Below are positions 20,242 through 29,355 of a stretch of DNA of 32,635 nt, in pieces. The DNA lies in NCBI GenBank assembly GCA_937139405.1, contig CAKZPV010000051.1, forward strand, positions 1 through 32,635, given 5' to 3'. How positions within the stretch are numbered: position 1 is the stretch's first letter; the number at the start of each line of letters is the position of its first letter. The notes under the pieces were generated by a model. It worked only from the letters and a program-made list of their open reading frames with translations. It had not been told where the DNA came from and did not search any database. Source of the DNA: an uncultured Nitrospirota bacterium (lineage in GTDB: Bacteria > Nitrospirota > Nitrospiria > Nitrospirales > UBA8639). A program made the position numbers and the translations under genes.

Positions 20242-21424
20242 CTCTGGCCCCCTTCATCATGTCGATAAATTGTTGAAAGAGATAGGACGAATCATGAGGA
20301 CCTGGAGAGGCTTCTGGATGATATTGAACAGAAAGAACCGGACTATCCAACCCAACCATCCCTTCACAACAGCCATCATTCAGGCTACGATGGGTGACTT
20401 CCATCCGACCAATAGACGTATCAAAAGGTTGTGTCGCCCAGAGAACTTCTTCTTGTTCATTATGCGGAAGATCTACGGCAAAGTTATGGTTTTGAGACGT
20501 GATTTCAATCTTTCTAGTCCGAAGATCCATAACCGGATGATTGGCTCCATGATGTCCAAAAGGTAACTTATGTGTATCCAGGCCCAAGGCTAACCCCAAG
20601 ATCTGATGTCCTAAGCAAATACCAAATATGGGCTTCCACCCGAGCAAGGCTTTCACGGTGTTCACCGCATAGGGAACACCTTCAGGATCACCTGGTCCAT
20701 TCGATAAAAACACCCCGTCAGGCTGTCGTTCACGAATATCGTCTGCACTTGTGGAGGCAGGCACGACCTGAACCACACATCCCATATCTACCAAACTCCG
20801 AAGAATATGATGCTTCACCCCAAAATCCATCACCACAACTTTATATGCAGTCGATGAAATAATAGGTTTAGTGGCAACAGCGTTATTTCCATCAGAACAG
20901 AGAACCAAGCTTCCATTTGACCACTGATAGGGAGAATCACACGATACCTCCCGCACTAAGTCTCGCCCGACAATGGAGGGGGCAGATTGAGCCTTAGCGC
21001 AGAGCGACGATTCATCAAGATCCACATGCGAAATGACGCCCATTTGAGAACCTTTTTTTCGTAGATGACTCGTTAACGCACGAGTATCAATCCCTTGAAT
21101 ACTCACAATTTTATGTTCGAGCAAATATTCTTCAAGAGTTTGACGCCCCCGCCAATTACTCATCCGTCTAGACGCTTCTCGTACAATAAAGCCTTCTACC
21201 CATACTTGCCGAGATTCGTCATCTTCAGGCATCACACCGTAATTGCCTATTTGCGTACTGGTCATCAACACGATCTGGCCTTTATAAGAAGGATCAGTCA
21301 GAATTTCTTGATACCCGGTCATAGCCGTATTGAAAACCACTTCCCCAATTGTCTCTCCTGCAAATCCGAGAGCCTGTCCTTTAAACACGGTCCCGTCAGC
21401 TAAAGCTAATACCGCCGGCTTCAT
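20234..21424 (-). CDS. carA: carbamoyl-phosphate synthase small (glutaminase) subunit
   Basis: CarA hydrolyses glutamine and passes ammonia to CarB. The 396-residue protein begins with the CarA-specific N-terminal domain ([31 protein letters not shown], 32-51) and ends with a class I amidotransferase domain: [10 protein letters not shown] (241-250), nucleophile C270 in [12 protein letters not shown], and the H369/E371 pair in [11 protein letters not shown]. The length is normal. It is fifth in the pyr operon after the DUF4149 gene (55-nt gap) and overlaps sppA by 8 bp. Expression should respond to UMP through the PyrR attenuator upstream of pyrR if no internal promoter exists. Confidence 0.97.
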   Translation of the reverse strand: MKPAVLALADGTVFKGQALGFAGETIGEVVFNTAMTGYQEILTDPSYKGQIVLMTSTQIGNYGVMPEDDESRQVWVEGFIVREASRRMSNWRGRQTLEEYLLEHKIVSIQGIDTRALTSHLRKKGSQMGVISHVDLDESSLCAKAQSAPSIVGRDLVREVSCDSPYQWSNGSLVLCSDGNNAVATKPIISSTAYKVVVMDFGVKHHILRSLVDMGCVVQVVPASTSADDIRERQPDGVFLSNGPGDPEGVPYAVNTVKALLGWKPIFGICLGHQILGLALGLDTHKLPFGHHGANHPVMDLRTRKIEITSQNHNFAVDLPHNEQEEVLWATQPFDTSIGRMEVTHRSLNDGCCEGMVGLDSPVLSVQYHPEASPGPHDSSYLFQQFIDMMKGARDG

Positions 21425-21479
21425 ATCATCATCACCCTAGTATTGCATTCTATGAAACTTCGCACTTTCAAGAAAAAAC

Positions 21480-22013
21480 TCAGTGAGCAACAGCAAGACG
21501 ATGGACAAGTATTTTTCGTAATTTCAGAATAAACAACGAAAAAGCAAGTCCAACATTCACAAGATGTAGTGCTCGAACTATCATATGCAAGCGAAAGAAT
21601 TGTGAATACGCCAATTCTTTGTGTTCTTTCGAAATGGCTTCAAAGGCTTCCTCTTGTAAGGCGACGGCTTGAGGCCCCAAAATTCCTAGAATTCCCACCG
21701 TGACCATGAGCATTCCGCCAAGAAGCCACCATTCTCCGGCGGTGACTGAAAATAAGAAAGAAGGGTCTTGTCCGTAGGTCCGAAATCGTAAGAAGGAGAC
21801 AAGGGTTAGAACACATAATATTCCGACATTCAGGTACCCATAGCCATCAAAGACACGACGTAAAAATCGACCGGCTGGTTCCATGCCAAAAGAATTAAAG
21901 ACTGCAGGGATGACCACGGCTATGATAACGATCAACCCACCTACCCATAAGGTCAATGCGCAGATCTCTACAAAAAATCCTACTATACCCCAATTTACGC
22001 GCCTCTTTTCCAT
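21480..22013 (-). CDS. DUF4149 (TMEM205-like) four-helix membrane protein
   Basis: This small membrane protein (177 aa) has no established function. Four hydrophobic segments are visible at about 9-39, 60-76, 90-112 and 143-165. The first carries LWVGGLIVIIAVVIPAVFN, followed by the loop AGRFLRRVF, and the last follows FFRLHMIVRALHLVNVGLA. This pattern (a GG in helix 1, a Pro and Phe at its end, an Arg pair in the loop, and a late Arg-His helix) matches DUF4149. Its ATG lies 3 nt after the pyrC stop, so it is probably translated with the pyrimidine enzymes. Whether it transports something related to their substrates is unknown. Confidence 0.75.
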   Translation of the reverse strand: MEKRRVNWGIVGFFVEICALTLWVGGLIVIIAVVIPAVFNSFGMEPAGRFLRRVFDGYGYLNVGILCVLTLVSFLRFRTYGQDPSFLFSVTAGEWWLLGGMLMVTVGILGILGPQAVALQEEAFEAISKEHKELAYSQFFRLHMIVRALHLVNVGLAFSLFILKLRKILVHRLAVAH

Positions 22014-22016
22014 AGG

Positions 22017-23336
22017 CTAGCGAGCATCATAAACCAATCGACCTTCCACCAAGGTCATCTTGACTTTTCCTTTCACCGTCATACCACCAAACGGAGTATT
22101 CCGGCTTTTGGATTGAAATTGTTCGGGGTCAACCACCCATTCTTCCTTGGCATCAAAAATCACCATATCGGCCAAGCTGCCGGGTGCAAGTGAGCCCACT
22201 GGAAGATGGAACAATTGGGCTGGTGCGCGAGTCAACTTATCAAGAGCCTGTTCCATGGACAAGACACCATCATCAACAAGTCGAAGAGTCAGTGGCAGGG
22301 CGGTTTCAAAACCAACGATTCCGAAGGGTGCTGTATCAAATTCTAATTGTTTTTCTTGAAGTGCATGTGGTGCATGATCGGTAGCAATCACATCAATTGT
22401 GCCATCAACTAATCCCTGTCTAAGCGCCTGCATATCTTCATCAGTTCGAAGAGGAGGATTCATTTTGGCATTAGCCTTGTAGCCGCGGACGGCTTCTTCA
22501 GTAATGGAGAAATGGTGCGGGCAGACTTCCGCACTAACTGGAAGCCCTTGGGCTTTCGCGTGACGAACAAGCTCAACAGAACGTGCGGTGCTTAAATGTG
22601 CTAAATGTACACAGACGCCAGTAAGGTCAGCCAGAGCAAGATTCCGAGCGACCATCACTTCTTCCGATGCATCAGGAATGCCGGGCATACCTAATTCAGT
22701 GGAGACAACGCCCTCGTTCATACATCCACCGTCAGTCAAATGTAAGTCTTCACAATGATCGACCACAGGAACGCCAAAGGCTTTGGCATATTCCAATGCG
22801 CGGCGCATGACTAAACTATTCATGACAGGACGACCATCATCCGATATAGCGACACAACCAGCTCCGACCAGTTCACCAATATTGGCCAGTTCTTCACCAT
22901 CTGAATTCTTCGTAATAGCCCCAATTGGGAAAACTCTGGCCTTCCCGGCCTCTTGACCTTTGGTCAACATAAATTGGGTAATCGCGGCATTATCATTGAC
23001 TGGCTTGGTGTTGGGCATCGCACAGATTGAGGTAAAGCCTCCGGCCACAGCTGAGTCCGAACCGGTTTGAATCGTTTCTTTATATTCAAACCCCGGTTCT
23101 CGCAAGTGGCAATGGAGGTCGACTAACCCGGGAGCCACAATCCAACCACTGGCATCAAGAATCGTGACAGAATCATCTTGTTCTATAGAATGTTTGAGTG
23201 GATAACCCACCTCCACAATTCTTCCATCTTGAATTAACACATCAGCTCGTCCGTTGACATGGCCCGGGTCAATGACCGTTCCACCCTGAATGCAGACAAT
23301 TGATGAAGGCGTGTGATTGGACAATGTGTCGTTCAT
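22017..23336 (-). CDS. pyrC: dihydroorotase (class I)
   Basis: PyrC closes carbamoyl-aspartate to dihydroorotate, the third step of UMP synthesis. The 439-residue protein is a class I amidohydrolase with the zinc ligands in their expected places: H75 and H77 in VDLHCHLREPG, an acidic residue near D167 in ISDDGRPV, H194 in DHCED, H247 in HLAHLS and D320 in IATDHAPH. Substrate-binding Arg79 in LREPG and N109 in MPNT are present. It differs from the shorter class II enzyme of E. coli. It follows pyrB by 23 nt. It could in principle be an inactive pyrC homologue, but all ligands are present, so it should be active. Confidence 0.96.
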   Translation of the reverse strand: MNDTLSNHTPSSIVCIQGGTVIDPGHVNGRADVLIQDGRIVEVGYPLKHSIEQDDSVTILDASGWIVAPGLVDLHCHLREPGFEYKETIQTGSDSAVAGGFTSICAMPNTKPVNDNAAITQFMLTKGQEAGKARVFPIGAITKNSDGEELANIGELVGAGCVAISDDGRPVMNSLVMRRALEYAKAFGVPVVDHCEDLHLTDGGCMNEGVVSTELGMPGIPDASEEVMVARNLALADLTGVCVHLAHLSTARSVELVRHAKAQGLPVSAEVCPHHFSITEEAVRGYKANAKMNPPLRTDEDMQALRQGLVDGTIDVIATDHAPHALQEKQLEFDTAPFGIVGFETALPLTLRLVDDGVLSMEQALDKLTRAPAQLFHLPVGSLAPGSLADMVIFDAKEEWVVDPEQFQSKSRNTPFGGMTVKGKVKMTLVEGRLVYDAR

Positions 23337-23359
23337 GGTTTCCTTATTTCTAATAATAG

Positions 23360-24280
23360 TTAAGCAGCGCCTGACAATAAATACATTAAAGCCATTCGGA
23401 CCGAAACTCCATTCGTCACTTGATCTAAAATAACAGCCGCTGGACTATCTGCCACAGCCGGCGAGATTTCAATTCCTCGATTCAATGGACCCGGATGCAT
23501 AACAATCGTATCAGGTTTCGCCAACCTAAGGCGTTCTGAGGTGAGACAAAAGAGTTTGGCATATTCTCGAATACTCGGGAGCAAGGCTTGCCCCAGCCGT
23601 TCTCGTTGCAATCGCAACATCATAATGACATCCACTCCATTGAGCGCATCCTCGAATTGGTAATACACTTTGGCACCAAGTCGTTCCACATACAGTGGCA
23701 ACATTGTCGGCGGTGCGACAACTCGGACCTCAGCTCCCAATTTGGTTAAGGCAACAATATTCGATCGGGCGACACGACTATGCGCCACGTCTCCAACGAT
23801 TACAATGGTAAGCCCTTGGATCTCTTTCTTTTTTTCTTTGATCGTATACACATCCAATAGCGCTTGAGTCGGATGCTCATGCCATCCGTCTCCGGCATTA
23901 ATCACAGAAGATTGAACAAAACGGGACAAATGTTCGGCGGCGCCAGGAGAAGAATGTCGCAGAACAATAATATCGGCTTGCATAGACTCAATATTTCGCG
24001 CCGTGTCGAGGAGTGTTTCTCCTTTGACAACGCTGCTCGTCGAGGGAGAAAAATTAATTACATCTGCACTCAATCGTTTAGCCGCTAATTCAAAAGACGT
24101 TCGTGTCCGAGTGCTAGGCTCAAAAAACAAGTTCACAACTGTTTTGCCACGAAGAGCCGGCACTTTTTTGATATCACGCCCACCCACTTCTTTCAACGAC
24201 TCAGCCGTCGTCAGAATCAGTTCGATTTCTTCTATCGATAATTCTGCAATGGTCAGTAAGTCTTTGCGCTTCCAACCCAT
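23360..24280 (-). CDS. pyrB: aspartate carbamoyltransferase catalytic chain
   Basis: PyrB joins carbamoyl phosphate to aspartate, the first committed pyrimidine step. The carbamoyl-phosphate loop [15 protein letters not shown] is intact, followed by [20 protein letters not shown] for the aspartate side, the segment [10 protein letters not shown] and [11 protein letters not shown] near the C-terminus. The frame opens at 24316 inside pyrR, but the family usually begins shortly before the K-DLL-I segment. ATG 24280, 7 nt after the pyrR stop, gives 306 aa, which is normal. No pyrI regulatory subunit is present, so control is likely at the RNA level through PyrR. Confidence 0.96.
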   Translation of the reverse strand: MGWKRKDLLTIAELSIEEIELILTTAESLKEVGGRDIKKVPALRGKTVVNLFFEPSTRTRTSFELAAKRLSADVINFSPSTSSVVKGETLLDTARNIESMQADIIVLRHSSPGAAEHLSRFVQSSVINAGDGWHEHPTQALLDVYTIKEKKKEIQGLTIVIVGDVAHSRVARSNIVALTKLGAEVRVVAPPTMLPLYVERLGAKVYYQFEDALNGVDVIMMLRLQRERLGQALLPSIREYAKLFCLTSERLRLAKPDTIVMHPGPLNRGIEISPAVADSPAAVILDQVTNGVSVRMALMYLLSGAA

Positions 24281-24287
24281 AATCGCG

Positions 24288-24848
<561 letters not shown>

Positions 24849-24876
24849 CTACTTGAATATTTCAGGATAAAAAGGC

Positions 24877-24911
24877 AAAAAAAAACCCTTCTCAAGATCA
24901 CATGAGAAAGG
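24877..24911 (-). terminator. pyr attenuator terminator
   Basis: On the minus strand a 9-bp stem (5' arm 24903-24911, 3' arm 24886-24894, one G-U pair) with an 8-nt loop is followed by nine T (24877-24885). This is a textbook intrinsic terminator, 44 nt before pyrR. Its 5' arm also takes part in the competing antiterminator. Confidence 0.9.
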
Positions 24912-24966
24912 TCTGAAAGTTTTGGCCATTGAGAGGCCACTACCATAAGTTGCTCTCCTTACTCAC
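24902..24966 (-). promoter_or_regulatory. pyr antiterminator (alternative pairing)
   Basis: RNA GTGAGTAAGG (24957-24966) can pair with CCTTTCTCAT (24902-24911), giving 9 of 10 pairs (one G-U, one T-T mismatch). The first strand overlaps the 3' side of the PyrR hairpin and the second is the 5' arm of the terminator, so this helix excludes both. A small TGGCC/GGCCA hairpin (24923-24939) lies in the loop between them. Confidence 0.8.
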
Positions 24967-24980
24967 CTCACTGGATGAGT
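24961..24980 (-). promoter_or_regulatory. PyrR-binding hairpin (anti-antiterminator)
   Basis: The minus-strand RNA reads ACTCA-TCCAGTGAGG-TGAGT: a perfect 5-bp stem closes a loop that matches the PyrR recognition consensus UCCNGNGAGGY. CC and GG can form the short upper stem. UMP-bound PyrR would stabilise it, free the terminator and shut down the pyr genes. Confidence 0.88.
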
Positions 24981-25081
24981 TTTAAAGGTTTCTTCATCCT
25001 ATTCAGGACACATGTTCCTGTCAAGAGTTCGACTATAGGAAAAGGAGAGAAAAGCAATCTACCCGTAGGCTTCCGACATAA

Positions 25082-25111
25082 AATATAAAGCCTAAATGAC
25101 ATTCTTTCCAA
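25082..25111 (-). promoter_or_regulatory. candidate promoter of the pyrR operon
   Basis: On the minus strand TTGGAA (25106-25111) and TATATT (25082-25087) are separated by 18 bp. A start near 25075 would give a leader of about 240 nt that contains the whole PyrR attenuator. The match is moderate; the position after cca and before the attenuator supports it. The rest of 24834-25153 holds no gene. Confidence 0.5.
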
Positions 25112-25153
25112 AAACTTCAAGAAGCACAGAGAAATATACAAAAGGAAGACCGT

Positions 25154-26548
25154 TCAAAGACAATATCTTCTCACCCATTCTATAGCGTCTTCCAAGCTTT
25201 GAATCTCTCCATTCAATTGTTCCTCAAATACGATTTGGAGAATTTCACCCATCTGTGGTCCCGGAGAAACCCCGAGCTCAAGCAAATGCCTTCCTAAGAG
25301 AAACGGCTCAGTACCTTTATTTTGAAGATTGAGACTATGGGCCACCTCTAACATCGCGGTCATGTTGAGTGGCATTTTTTTTGGTAATGGAGGACGTCCA
25401 CTATGGTCCGCTTCAACTAACCGACCGAGCATTTCAAGTGTTTCACCAGCAGCTGCCAACGATACTGACAATCGCCGTACATGCCGCAACGAATCTTTGA
25501 AGTCAACGTGCGTAAGATGGTAACGACATAATGCAATGACCCGCTCGACCGTTCCAAATGGCGCACCGATTCGAGCGAGAAAGGCTTGAAAAATCTCGAC
25601 AGTATCACAATGCCCACGAGACCGGATTCGGCCATCAATCGTTTCCGTCGTCGAGGGTTTCCCCAAATCATGACAAAGAGCAGCAAAAATCAAAACGACC
25701 CGCTCGTCTTTGGCTAGTCCGTCTCGTTCCGCAATTGCTGCAGCCTCATCCGTAACCAACAATGTATGCGTCCAAACATCGCCTTCCGGATGAAATTCTG
25801 GGTCTTGAGGACAATCAATCAAGGACTTCAGCTCAGGATAGACCCGAATCCACCCCGCTTGAAGAAGAAATTTCAATCCAGCTGAGGGTAGAATTGATTG
25901 GGACGCCCATTTGTACCATTCTCCCCAAATACGTTCGATAGGCAATGTGTGATATTCGGGCAATAAATCTTGCGACATCGCTAGTGTGTCAGGGGCTCCT
26001 CTCAGGGCATATCTTCCAGCAAATTGCATCCCTCGAAGCACACGCAATGGATCTTCTTTGAAACATTTCGTGGTATGTCGAAGAATCTTTTCCTCAAGAT
26101 CTATTAGCCCACCAAAAGGATCAAGTAATTCCTGGCTTTCTGAATCCCACGCCATGGCATTGATCGTAAAATCTCGACGACCAGCAGCTTCTTCAATAGT
26201 TATAAATGGATCTGAATACATATCAAACCCCTCATGTCCTAACCCTCTTTTTGACTCTCGTCGTGGGAGAGAAATATCAATCGGCACTCCCTTTAGTTTG
26301 ATCACTCCAAAAGCCTCTCCTACTAAATCGAGAGGAAAAGAACTTGAGAGAAGTTCAACGATCTGTTTGGGTGGAATACCATACGCCTCAATGTCAAAAT
26401 CTTCAGGTGTCAGACCCAGAAGCCAATCTCGAACACATCCACCGACAAAAAGAGCTCGTCCATTCGCGTTTCTTATCACACGCATAATCTCTATGTGTGC
26501 TGCTCGTACAATAGGATCAGCTATCAGAAACGTTATATGTTTTTTCAT
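25154..26548 (-). CDS. cca: tRNA CCA-adding / poly(A) polymerase family nucleotidyltransferase with HD domain
   Basis: This class II nucleotidyltransferase family adds or repairs the tRNA 3' CCA end; close relatives add only C, only A, or poly(A) tails. The head domain has FVGGCVRDWLLG (34-45) and the catalytic D50/D52 in EDFDIEAYG. Next come RRDFTINAMAW (124-134), the EDPLRVLRGMQFAGR helix (165-179) that contacts nucleotide and tRNA, and a C-terminal HD phosphohydrolase domain with H261 and H293/D294 (ALCHDLGKPST). The HD domain occurs in E. coli-type CCA enzymes and in others. Which bases it adds cannot be decided from sequence alone. It is monocistronic or lies upstream of the pyr leader; there is no clear terminator between them. 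Confidence 0.88.
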   Translation of the reverse strand: MKKHITFLIADPIVRAAHIEIMRVIRNANGRALFVGGCVRDWLLGLTPEDFDIEAYGIPPKQIVELLSSSFPLDLVGEAFGVIKLKGVPIDISLPRRESKRGLGHEGFDMYSDPFITIEEAAGRRDFTINAMAWDSESQELLDPFGGLIDLEEKILRHTTKCFKEDPLRVLRGMQFAGRYALRGAPDTLAMSQDLLPEYHTLPIERIWGEWYKWASQSILPSAGLKFLLQAGWIRVYPELKSLIDCPQDPEFHPEGDVWTHTLLVTDEAAAIAERDGLAKDERVVLIFAALCHDLGKPSTTETIDGRIRSRGHCDTVEIFQAFLARIGAPFGTVERVIALCRYHLTHVDFKDSLRHVRRLSVSLAAAGETLEMLGRLVEADHSGRPPLPKKMPLNMTAMLEVAHSLNLQNKGTEPFLLGRHLLELGVSPGPQMGEILQIVFEEQLNGEIQSLEDAIEWVRRYCL

Positions 26549-26856
26549 AATTTATACTTAAACAGCTCGTTGAGAATTTTTATATTTCGTGCCCTTTTAC
26601 ATTATTAATTTCTTGCAGATTTCATCTAGAATAAGTGAACAATTTGTACGTTCACTCCTTTTAATTATCAAATCTCCTAAGCCGCGCTTTCGAATAGCAC
26701 TGGAATTTAATATGGATTCCCAGTCATTTTGAGAAAATCTGTCAAAGAGCCAAAAGGGCAAAAACCCGGCTCCGTACAGGTCACTCGAGGCAAGTTTTTA
26801 TATATTGAATGCTAAGATGAACGCTTGGGACGTCTCAAAGGAAAGACGCCACAAGA

Positions 26857-26927
26857 GCTTATCAAAAGCAGACACTGCAATCTCCTATAGTTAAACTTTA
26901 GGAAGTTCTTCTTCTACCTTGATAAGC
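26857..26927. ncRNA. candidate structured RNA element, three-helix junction
   Basis: A perfect 9-bp inverted repeat (GCTTATCAA 26857-26865, TTGATAAGC 26919-26927) encloses two further hairpins: GCAG-ACA-CTGC (26868-26878) and CCTATAG-TTAAA-CTTTAGG (26884-26902, one mismatch). The downstream arm could instead pair with ACGCTT at 26821-26826, so two folds compete. The strand is undecided and no riboswitch family motif was recognised. Confidence 0.35.
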
Positions 26928-27375
26928 GTATACAATGCTTTCTTTTACAGATGTTATTTCATCCGTATTTTGCAACATGCAAGTGGTTGATTTCATAGAA
27001 AGTAGAAAACTGTGGCAAAAAGGATTGTTTTTACAACAAAACTATTCTTGTGAAAGAGGGGGAATGAGCTTGTCTCAACAGCGTCGGTCGCATGATCACA
27101 ATTAGCAAAAATCCTCTCCTGCTCCATTGTCACGTTGCTTGGAAGAACTTTTTACCAAAATACCAACGCACCTTGTTTTATTTAGGTTTACCTTATAAAC
27201 TAAAGAATTATGCCTCCTTTTTCCGATCGTATGTTTTTACACTCCAATCTTGTTCAAAAATTTTCACGAACTTTGTAGAGAAACTCTTTCAAAGGGTCGA
27301 TCGTCGTAATACCCTGTTCCCAGGTAACTCCTTCCAGGCTGTTATCATCCTAAAACCTGCTTGTCTCTGCTGGCC

Positions 27376-27394
27376 TTCCTCATGTTATGAGGAA
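27376..27394. promoter_or_regulatory. 8-bp inverted repeat upstream of malic enzyme gene
   Basis: TTCCTCAT and ATGAGGAA form a perfect 8-bp inverted repeat with a 3-nt centre, 47 nt before the ATG at 27442. It could be a repressor operator or an RNA hairpin in the leader. No T-run follows, so it is not a terminator. Confidence 0.4.
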
Positions 27395-27441
27395 ATGCTG
27401 CAAATGACTAGCGCTGTGACAATTTACGGAGATCAAAGATT

Positions 27442-28833
27442 ATGTCAGATCATAAGCCAATCGTATCTCGAACTGGAAAAACGGAATTCATCAGGATGAT
27501 CCGCTACAAGAGCGAAAATCACGTGGGTGTATTAGCAAAATTTATGACTGCCATTGCAGACGAAAGCGGAAGTGTGGGTGATGTCAAAACACGGAAGCTT
27601 GGAAAATTTTACATCTGGCGAGATGTCACTATTATTGCTAATGATCGAGAACACTTTGAGCGCATCCTCAAGGCCATTCGAGCATTGAAGAAGACTACGG
27701 TTGAGCAGATCATTGATGAAGTGCTTGAACGACATCAAGGTGGAAAGATTAAGATGGACATCAGCCACCCGATTGAGACGATCAACGATATGCGGGCAGT
27801 GTATACCCCAGGGGTGGCGGATGTGTGCCGCCTCATACAGAAGGATTCTGATGAAGCCTATAATTACACCTGGATTCACCAGACTGTTGCTCTCTTGACC
27901 AATGGAACCCGTACCCTAGGGTTAGGGGACATTGGTCCTGTGGCGGCCATGCCAGTGATGGAAGGGAAAGCCGCCCTCTTTAGAAAATTTACGGGCTGTA
28001 ATATGATCCCCATCCCTATCATCTCCAAAGACCCGCAGAAGTTTATTGATACCGCCATTCAGATCTCCTCAGGATTCGGGGCGATTCATTTGGAGGATAT
28101 CTCGGCCCCAGAATGCTTTGAAATAGAAGAAGCGTTGGTCAAACACCTAAATATTCCCGTCATGCATGATGACCAAGATGGGACCGCCGTTGTTTGTTTA
28201 GCTGCCGTCATCAATGCATGCCGAATCGTCAAAGGGGATCTCGAGAAAGTCCAGATTGGTCAGGTTGGGCTTGGTGCCGCCGGGAGCGCCATTGCCCGAC
28301 TGATTATGGCCTATACAAAACGTAACGTCTGGTGTTGTGACAACAATCCTGCTGCAATCGATCGTCTCGAAGAATTTCGTCAGAACAGGGCCACCTTAGA
28401 AGAGATCATGGAGCGTTGTGACGTCGTTATTTCCACGACGGGTGTTGAGGGCTTAATCGACCCGTCCATGGTGAAACCGCAACAAATTATCCTGGCGTTG
28501 ACCAATCCTGTTCCAGAAATCACCGAGGAGCAGGCCTTGAAAGCCGGAGCTGCCTTCTACTCGGATGGTCGCTACGTCAATAACCTGCTCGCCTATCCTG
28601 GCATTTTCAAAGGGGCCTTGGAAACCCGAGCAACGGGGATCAACGATCCTATGCTGCTTGCCGCCGTCCAGGCCATCGTCGATGCCACGCCACAAGGTGA
28701 AATTGTCCCCAGCCCACTGGACCCCACGGTTCATCGGGCTGTCACTAAGGCTGTCGCCAAGGCTGCTATGACGAGTGGTATCGCGCAAAAGGATTTGGAT
28801 GAGGAATATTTTGATATTGAAGAAAAGGTGTAA
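27442..28833 (+). CDS. ACT-domain malic enzyme (NAD(P)-dependent, decarboxylating)
   Basis: Malic enzyme converts malate to pyruvate and CO2 with reduction of NAD(P). The 463-residue protein begins with an ACT-like regulatory domain (about 16-90, starting [19 protein letters not shown]), which usually binds an amino acid or similar effector. The short prokaryotic malic enzyme core follows: Y121 in [11 protein letters not shown]176 in VMEGKAALF, metal ligands E218/D219 in [14 protein letters not shown] and D243/D244 in MHDDQDGTA, and the dinucleotide fold [15 protein letters not shown] (273-287). There is a GGAG ribosome site about 10 nt before the ATG. The cofactor cannot be told. Its codons are richer in G and C than those of nearby genes. 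It stands alone with a terminator 142 nt downstream. Confidence 0.93.
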   Translation: MSDHKPIVSRTGKTEFIRMIRYKSENHVGVLAKFMTAIADESGSVGDVKTRKLGKFYIWRDVTIIANDREHFERILKAIRALKKTTVEQIIDEVLERHQGGKIKMDISHPIETINDMRAVYTPGVADVCRLIQKDSDEAYNYTWIHQTVALLTNGTRTLGLGDIGPVAAMPVMEGKAALFRKFTGCNMIPIPIISKDPQKFIDTAIQISSGFGAIHLEDISAPECFEIEEALVKHLNIPVMHDDQDGTAVVCLAAVINACRIVKGDLEKVQIGQVGLGAAGSAIARLIMAYTKRNVWCCDNNPAAIDRLEEFRQNRATLEEIMERCDVVISTTGVEGLIDPSMVKPQQIILALTNPVPEITEEQALKAGAAFYSDGRYVNNLLAYPGIFKGALETRATGINDPMLLAAVQAIVDATPQGEIVPSPLDPTVHRAVTKAVAKAAMTSGIAQKDLDEEYFDIEEKV

Positions 28834-28975
28834 GGAGCACCCACTTCCGATACACCTTGTAACACACAACAAATAAAGCGTTAACGTGCGAAACAATAAG
28901 AAACCCTTCACGATGAATAATCTTAATGATATTTAGTGATATAATAGTTCGCAGGTAATTGATTGGAAAAAATCT

Positions 28976-29000
28976 GCTGCCCTTTTGCGCAGCTCTTTTT
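28976..29000 (+). terminator. intrinsic terminator after malic enzyme gene
   Basis: GCTGC (28976-28980) and GCAGC (28989-28993) pair around an 8-nt loop and are followed by TCTTTTT. It lies 142 nt after the malic enzyme stop on the same strand, the only candidate for ending that transcript. Confidence 0.7.
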
Positions 29001-29127
29001 CTGCCAGGACCCCCCATACCAAGATATAGGCATACGAAAAAACATGGATTTATCAAACAAAACATCCTCTAATCAAGCGTATTTGTTGATGGTTTTCGAT
29101 TTTAAATTTATAAAAATATATAACAAA

Positions 29128-29154
29128 AAAAGAGCGCTTTTTAAACGCTCTTTT
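29128..29154. terminator. bidirectional A+T-flanked terminator
   Basis: AAAAGAGCG and CGCTCTTTT form a perfect 9-bp stem with a 9-nt loop, with A-rich and T-rich flanks, so it could work in both directions. Its base composition is that of the right-hand (Bacteroidota-like) block. The gene it would terminate is not present intact. Confidence 0.7.
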
Positions 29155-29202
29155 AACTCTAAAATTGGATTAATCTAACTAAAATTTTAATTGAGAGATA
29201 AA

Positions 29203-29226
29203 AAAGTCAGGTTTTACCCTGACTTT
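29203..29226. terminator. second A+T-flanked terminator
   Basis: AAAGTCAGG and CCTGACTTT form a perfect 9-bp stem with a 6-nt loop; A residues precede it and T residues are part of the closing stem. It lies about 75 nt after the previous one and could act on either strand. Confidence 0.65.
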
Positions 29227-29355
29227 GTCGATTAATAGCACTTAATCAATAAGTAAACCCCCTCGGTCACCTAATATTTTTATATTGTATTAAATAGTTA
29301 TCTAATTTCTGATTCAAATATCAACATTTTTCTACCTTAAATAATTGCTATTTGT

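Larger units (their letters stand above)
26549..27441. other. 893-nt region without a convincing protein gene; several possible hairpins
   Basis: No open frame here looks like a protein. Inverted repeats are frequent: GTGAAC/GTTCAC (26635-26655), CTGGAAT/ATTCCCAG with one bulge (26700-26723), GAGCC-GGG/CCC-GGCTC (26747-26772), a pair around 26829-26850, and the three-helix element at 26857-26927. A weak plus-strand promoter match is TTTACA (26944-26949), 16 bp, TATTTT (26966-26971). Short TTGTT/AACAA (27025-27039) and a stronger repeat at 27376-27394 precede the malic enzyme gene. The content agrees with a long 5' leader or a small RNA gene, but no known RNA family was recognised. Confidence 0.5.

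Noticed and set aside
25015-25045. GTTCGA-like T-loop suggesting a tRNA
   Set aside because: The flanking five-base arms do not pair and no acceptor or anticodon arm is present.
26815-26930. SAM-I riboswitch, because of the words CTTATC and AAGAG near each other
   Set aside because: The essential GGTGGAGGGA-type core and the kink-turn are missing.
27064-27105. A 13-codon frame (MSLSQQRRSHDHN) after a purine-rich GAGGGGG
   Set aside because: It could be a leader peptide, but no attenuator structure follows it and a G-rich run can mimic a ribosome site by chance.
27092-27499. A 135-residue plus-strand open frame overlapping the start of the malic enzyme gene
   Set aside because: It has no recognisable domain and no ribosome site, overlaps the true gene by 58 nt in another frame, and contains the 27376-27394 inverted repeat.
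28453-28911. A 152-residue minus-strand frame antisense to the malic enzyme
   Set aside because: It overlaps a confidently assigned gene and has no domain or ribosome site.
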